From an uncultured Anaerovibrio sp. (GTDB taxonomy: Bacteria; Bacillota; Negativicutes; Selenomonadales; Selenomonadaceae), in NCBI GenBank assembly GCA_902785445.1, contig CACZYN010000057.1, forward strand, positions 1-9,564: a stretch of DNA of 9,564 nt, read 5' to 3'. Below the pieces are notes generated by a model that worked only from the letters and a program-made list of their open reading frames with translations, ran no database searches and was not told the DNA's origin. How positions within the stretch are numbered: position 1 is the first letter of the stretch; every line of letters begins with the position of its first letter. A program made the position numbers and the translations under genes. Of the stretch, positions 6,360 to 9,564 are shown one piece after another.

Positions 6360-7148
6360 TTAACCTAAGGTTGTATCCAAAATCATCATCAAGGAAAACC
6401 CCACCGCAAACATAACGGTACCAATATCCGAATGTTCTCCTTCGGACATTTCCGGAATGATTTCCTCCACCACCACATAAATCATGGCTCCAGCCGCAAA
6501 ACTCAGCAAAAAAGGCAGTATCGGTATAATAACACTGGCACACAATATGGTTACCAGTGCGCCAATAGGTTCTACTGCACCAGACAGCACTCCATAGGTA
6601 AAGGCACGGATTTTGGATAAGCCCTCAGCCCGCAAAGGCATGGAAATAATAGCTCCCTCCGGAAAATTCTGAATGGCAATACCTACTGCTAAGGCTATAG
6701 CTGCCCCCAGGGTAATATCCGATGCCCCGTTATACCAACTGGCATACACAACACCAACGGCCATACCTTCTGGTATATTGTGAAGCACCACTGCCAACAC
6801 CAGCATGGCAGAATGGGATATATCACAGCTCAAGCCTTCAGTTTCCTCACTGTTCATATGCTGATGGGGAATAAACCGGTCCAACAGCAGCAAAAACATA
6901 ATGCCACCCCAAAAACCAGTCACCGCCGGAACGAAGCTCAAGGCCTCTCCCCAGCCTACCGTTGACTGCTCCATGGCCGGAATAAGCAAACTCCACACGG
7001 AAGCCGCCACCATAATCCCAGCCGCAAAACCCAAAAGGCCGCGCTGCACCAAGGGATTCAGCTGATTCTTCATAAAGAATACACAGGCTGCCCCCAGACT
7101 GGTGCCAATAAACGGAATTAACAGTCCCTGGATAATTTCAATGGACAT
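6360..7148 (-). CDS. ZIP family (GufA-type) divalent metal transporter
   Basis: 262 residues from ATG 7148, with about eight membrane helices, expected to import Zn2+ and perhaps Mn2+ or Fe2+. TM4 carries LHNIPEGMAVGV (122-133; metal ligands H123, N124, E127). TM5 carries IQNFPEGAIIS (159-169; N161, E164), and TM6 carries EPIGA (193-197). This arrangement matches the GufA branch that includes Bordetella BbZIP, with Asn in place of the Asp in the TM5 motif. The TM3-TM4 loop contains a short His pair, PHQHM (94-98), followed by acidic residues. The frame extends upstream to a TTG at 7169, but ATG 7148 has AGAGGCGG just before it and starts at the usual family length. It is the first gene of the unit after the folC terminator. 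Confidence 0.9.
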   Translation of the reverse strand: MSIEIIQGLLIPFIGTSLGAACVFFMKNQLNPLVQRGLLGFAAGIMVAASVWSLLIPAMEQSTVGWGEALSFVPAVTGFWGGIMFLLLLDRFIPHQHMNSEETEGLSCDISHSAMLVLAVVLHNIPEGMAVGVVYASWYNGASDITLGAAIALAVGIAIQNFPEGAIISMPLRAEGLSKIRAFTYGVLSGAVEPIGALVTILCASVIIPILPFLLSFAAGAMIYVVVEEIIPEMSEGEHSDIGTVMFAVGFSLMMILDTTLG

Positions 7149-7186
7149 AATACCGCCTCTTTCAAACAATAACTCATATCTAAATA

Positions 7187-7192
7187 ATTATA
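7187..7192 (-). promoter_or_regulatory. Possible -10 box for the ZIP-ligase-terC-ATPase unit
   Basis: A perfect TATAAT directly follows the T tract of the folC terminator, about 40 bp before the ZIP start. The -35 region would lie inside the terminator hairpin and matches the consensus poorly (TAGCAA at 17 bp), so an activator or an upstream promoter with read-through may be needed. No metal-regulator operator was recognised. Confidence 0.4.
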
Positions 7193-7194
7193 CT

Positions 7195-7222
7195 AAAAAG
7201 GGGCCGCCTTTGCTAGCCCCTT
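7195..7222 (-). terminator. Intrinsic terminator after folC
   Basis: AAGGGGC (7222-7216) pairs with GCCCCTT (7204-7198), a 7-bp GC-rich stem with an 11-nt loop. TTTTTAG follows in the transcript, starting inside the stem. It ends the valS-folC transcript 24 bp past the folC stop codon. Confidence 0.75.
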
Positions 7223-7245
7223 AATAATCCCTCAGTTATTCAACC

Positions 7246-8688
7246 TTAGCCATTACCACATATTATTCCCCGCAGATAGCCAATCAGGTACAAAGATCCG
7301 GCACAAATAAGCACCGTCTCCTTCCCCTCATTTACTGAAGCCTCAGTCAAGTCCATGCCCCGTTCCAATGCTGCCTTAGGATCATCAACGGCTTCTTTAT
7401 GGGCCACCGACGCAATCTCCAACAATTCCTCCGGCTTAGCGGCTCGCTGAGACAATGGCGTGGTAAATAGCACCATATCCTCCGGCCGAAGCAGGGTTGC
7501 CAACATTTGGGCGAAATCCTTATCCTTCAATATGCCCAGGACAAATATCCGCTGCTGCTCCGGGTAATAATAATCCAAACTTTCCCGCAGCCGAATTATC
7601 CCCGCCGGGTTGTGGGCCCCATCGATAATCAGCTCATAGCCAGTCTTGGGGACCACCTCAAAGCGTCCCGGCCACTTAGCTGACTGCAGGGCTTTTTTTA
7701 TGGCTGACTTGGTAATCCGCAGATCATTCACTGCCAACAGCATGGCTGCCGCCACCGCAATTCCGCTGTTGAACACCTGATATAATCCCAGCATTCCCAG
7801 CCGATAATCCAAGTCACCCATTTGATCGGTATGGGCGGTAAATTCCACCAACTGATTCTTGGATTTTTCACCATCCACTGCACAACGACCATATGGTAAA
7901 GCTGACAGTGCCTCTATCTGCAAATCCACCATGGAAGGATTCATATTCCCCAGACTGGTATTGCCCAGGTTCGGAGGTATGCTAAGCTGTCCCAATGGCT
8001 TAACCGGCTTGGACGTAAAGTCCACTCCGGCAACATAAATGGCTGACTTGTTATCCCTGGCCACCTTTTGAATAATTTCCAAAGCCCGGCCCTCTGCCCC
8101 GGTTAGCACCGGAACACCTGGCTTAACTATCCCCGCCTTATGCTCCGCAATCCCCTCTAGGGTACCGCCGCATTTATCGGCGTGTTCCAGGGAAACATTG
8201 GTAATAACCGAAACCTCTGGTGTAATGACATTGGTGGAATCCAGTAAGCCGCCCAGGCCCACTTCGATAACGGCATATTCCACCTGGTCCTGCTTGAACA
8301 AGTAAAAGGCCGCGGCGGTCAGCACCTCAAACTGGGTAGGGTGCTCGTCCCCCTCTCCCACCATGAAATCACACAAATCCCGGACTACAGTCAGTGCTGT
8401 TGCCAATTTTTCCTGACTAACCTGATCACCATCAATGACCACCCGTTCAGTATAGGACTCCAAATGGGGAGATATATACATGCCAGTACGTATCCCGGAT
8501 TTTTGCAAAATATCCGTCAGCATACAGGTGACCGAGCCCTTGCCGTTGGTCCCCGTTACATGGATGGTTTTATATGCATTTTGGGGATTACCCATCAGCT
8601 CCAGCAGTTTCTTTATCCGGACCAGCCCCAGACTAACCCCAAAGACATTCAATTCTTCCAGATATTCCATTGCTTCTGAATAATTCAT
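7246..8688 (-). CDS. folC: Folylpolyglutamate synthase / dihydrofolate synthase
   Basis: A Mur-ligase-fold enzyme that adds glutamate to folates (and usually also to dihydropteroate) with ATP, in the cytoplasm. Numbered from ATG 8688 (480 residues): P-loop TGTNGKGSV (45-53), YISPHLESYTERV (72-84), FEVLTAAAFYLF (120-131), EVGLGGLLDSTN (142-153), NVSLEH (164-169), EHKAGIVKPG (182-191, with the Lys that is carbamylated in relatives), WPGRFEVV (339-346) and DGAHNP (356-361) at the start of the C-terminal domain. At 480 residues it is longer than the usual 420-430. The extra length sits mainly at about 221-285, between the central-domain Mg/ATP motifs and the LGLYQVFN segment. The frame extends upstream to GTG 8733, but only ATG 8688 has a plausible site (GGTGGTGGA) before it. 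It follows valS by 56 bp, a common Firmicutes arrangement. Confidence 0.92.
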   Translation of the reverse strand: MNYSEAMEYLEELNVFGVSLGLVRIKKLLELMGNPQNAYKTIHVTGTNGKGSVTCMLTDILQKSGIRTGMYISPHLESYTERVVIDGDQVSQEKLATALTVVRDLCDFMVGEGDEHPTQFEVLTAAAFYLFKQDQVEYAVIEVGLGGLLDSTNVITPEVSVITNVSLEHADKCGGTLEGIAEHKAGIVKPGVPVLTGAEGRALEIIQKVARDNKSAIYVAGVDFTSKPVKPLGQLSIPPNLGNTSLGNMNPSMVDLQIEALSALPYGRCAVDGEKSKNQLVEFTAHTDQMGDLDYRLGMLGLYQVFNSGIAVAAAMLLAVNDLRITKSAIKKALQSAKWPGRFEVVPKTGYELIIDGAHNPAGIIRLRESLDYYYPEQQRIFVLGILKDKDFAQMLATLLRPEDMVLFTTPLSQRAAKPEELLEIASVAHKEAVDDPKAALERGMDLTEASVNEGKETVLICAGSLYLIGYLRGIICGNG

Positions 8689-8744
8689 AATATCCACCAC
8701 CAAACAGAGGGACCGCTTACGCCGCCCCTCCACGCAACACTATA

Positions 8745-9564
8745 TTATAGTTTGGCCAAATCCTCCAAACGGGCCTTCACAGCATCCATCTTTTCCTGAT
8801 AACCAGCCAGCTTCTCCTTCTCTCCAGCTACCACATCAGCTGGGGCCTTGGCCAGGAAGCCCTGATTGGACAGTTTCTTGTCCAGACGGGAAATTTCCTT
8901 TTCCAGCTTGGCCATTTCCCCCTTGAGACGAGCCGTTTCCTTCTCCACATCAATCAAGTCCTTCAGTGGCAGGAAAATTTCCACACCGTTTACAACACCA
9001 GCCATGGCATTCTCCGGCTTTTCAGCTCCGGCCGCCATATGGGTAACCGGTTCAGCCGAAGCCAATACAGTGAGATAACCCTCGTTATCAGCAAATACCT
9101 GCCGCAGAGACTCATCAGTGAAATTCAGCACAACCTCGCTCTTCTTGCTTGGAGCTGCATTAACCTCCAACCGCAAGGCACGGATAGTCTTAATAGCCTC
9201 CATAATAGTGGTCATGCTGCTTTCGCTAGCCTCATCAATAAGGTCAGCGATGGTCTTGTCCTCAGCTGGCCACTGGGATACCATAATGCTCTTGCCCTCG
9301 TGAGGAATGTGCTGCCAGATTTCCTCGGTGATAAATGGCATAAATGGATGCAGGAGACGCAAGGTACGCTCCAGAACATAGCCCAATACATACTGCGCGG
9401 TCTGCCGTGGCTTAACATTTTCCTTATCATAAAGGCGAGCCTTGCTAAGCTCAATGTACCAATCACAGAACTCGCTCCAGATAAATTCATAAATCAGACG
9501 GCCAGCCTCACCCAGCTCGTACTTCTCCAGATTGTCGGTAACCCCCTGGGCCGTCTTGGCAAAG
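8745..9564 (-). CDS. valS: Valine--tRNA ligase, C-terminal part (partial)
   Basis: The last 272 residues of valyl-tRNA synthetase, which charges tRNA-Val; the 5' part lies beyond the window edge. Visible first is the alpha-helical anticodon-binding domain: FAKTAQGVTDNLEKYELGEA leads into LIYEFIWSEFCDWYIELSK, then VLGYVLERTLRLLHPFMPF and ITEEIWQHIP. A linker (NGVEIFLPLKDLIDVEKE) follows, then the C-terminal coiled coil rich in Lys, Glu and Leu (about the last 70 residues, with NQGFLAKAPADVV in the turn), which is the tRNA-binding arm typical of bacterial ValRS. The frame is continuous from the edge to TAA at 8745. No terminator lies between it and folC, so the two are probably co-transcribed. 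A T-box leader, usual for Firmicutes valS, would be outside this window. Confidence 0.96.
   Translation of the reverse strand, partial: FAKTAQGVTDNLEKYELGEAGRLIYEFIWSEFCDWYIELSKARLYDKENVKPRQTAQYVLGYVLERTLRLLHPFMPFITEEIWQHIPHEGKSIMVSQWPAEDKTIADLIDEASESSMTTIMEAIKTIRALRLEVNAAPSKKSEVVLNFTDESLRQVFADNEGYLTVLASAEPVTHMAAGAEKPENAMAGVVNGVEIFLPLKDLIDVEKETARLKGEMAKLEKEISRLDKKLSNQGFLAKAPADVVAGEKEKLAGYQEKMDAVKARLEDLAKL

Noticed and set aside
8689..8733. Starting folC at GTG 8733, adding 15 residues.
   Set aside because: No ribosome binding site precedes it, the extra residues are basic and unlike FolC N-termini, and ATG 8688 begins at the conserved NYSEAMEYL.

Overview
The window reads almost entirely on the minus strand. 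It suggests a Gram-negative-walled Firmicute of the Negativicutes (Selenomonas/Anaerovibrio type). The reasons are Firmicutes-style Shine-Dalgarno sites (GGAGG, GAGGTGA), valS next to folC, an O-antigen-ligase-type membrane protein that implies an outer surface glycan, and a cobalamin-riboswitch-controlled methylmalonyl-CoA mutase gene typical of propionate producers using the succinate pathway. The genus is a guess.

Read in the direction of transcription (high to low coordinates), the window opens with the 3' end of valS (9564-8745). folC follows after 56 bp (8688-7246) and ends at an intrinsic terminator (7222-7195). A four-gene unit comes next: a GufA-type ZIP metal transporter (7148-6360), an O-antigen ligase/polymerase family protein (6325-5087), a TerC/YjbE-type membrane protein (5106-4432, overlapping the ligase gene by 20 nt), and a PMCA-like P2-type Ca2+ ATPase (4403-1758). 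This unit ends at a probable terminator (1752-1711). Three of its four products are predicted divalent-metal transporters. This suggests a shared role in Mn/Ca/Zn balance, possibly serving envelope enzymes.

The last 1.7 kb is the most unusual part. A good promoter (1679-1651) drives a long leader with an adenosylcobalamin riboswitch (about 1632-1462), a G-rich spacer, a strong intrinsic terminator (1324-1291) and a second terminator-like hairpin (1268-1231) just before the ribosome binding site of mutA. The mutA frame begins normally and matches the small subunit of methylmalonyl-CoA mutase for about 255 residues. At about nt 445 it changes, without losing frame, into an unrelated Gly/Ala-rich membrane-protein tail resembling VirB6/TrbL-like proteins of Firmicutes conjugative elements, and it runs off the window edge. 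This is either a real recombination that broke mutA and put mobile-element sequence under B12 control, or an assembly chimera. The sequence alone cannot decide.

No tRNA, rRNA, CRISPR array or insertion sequence was seen.
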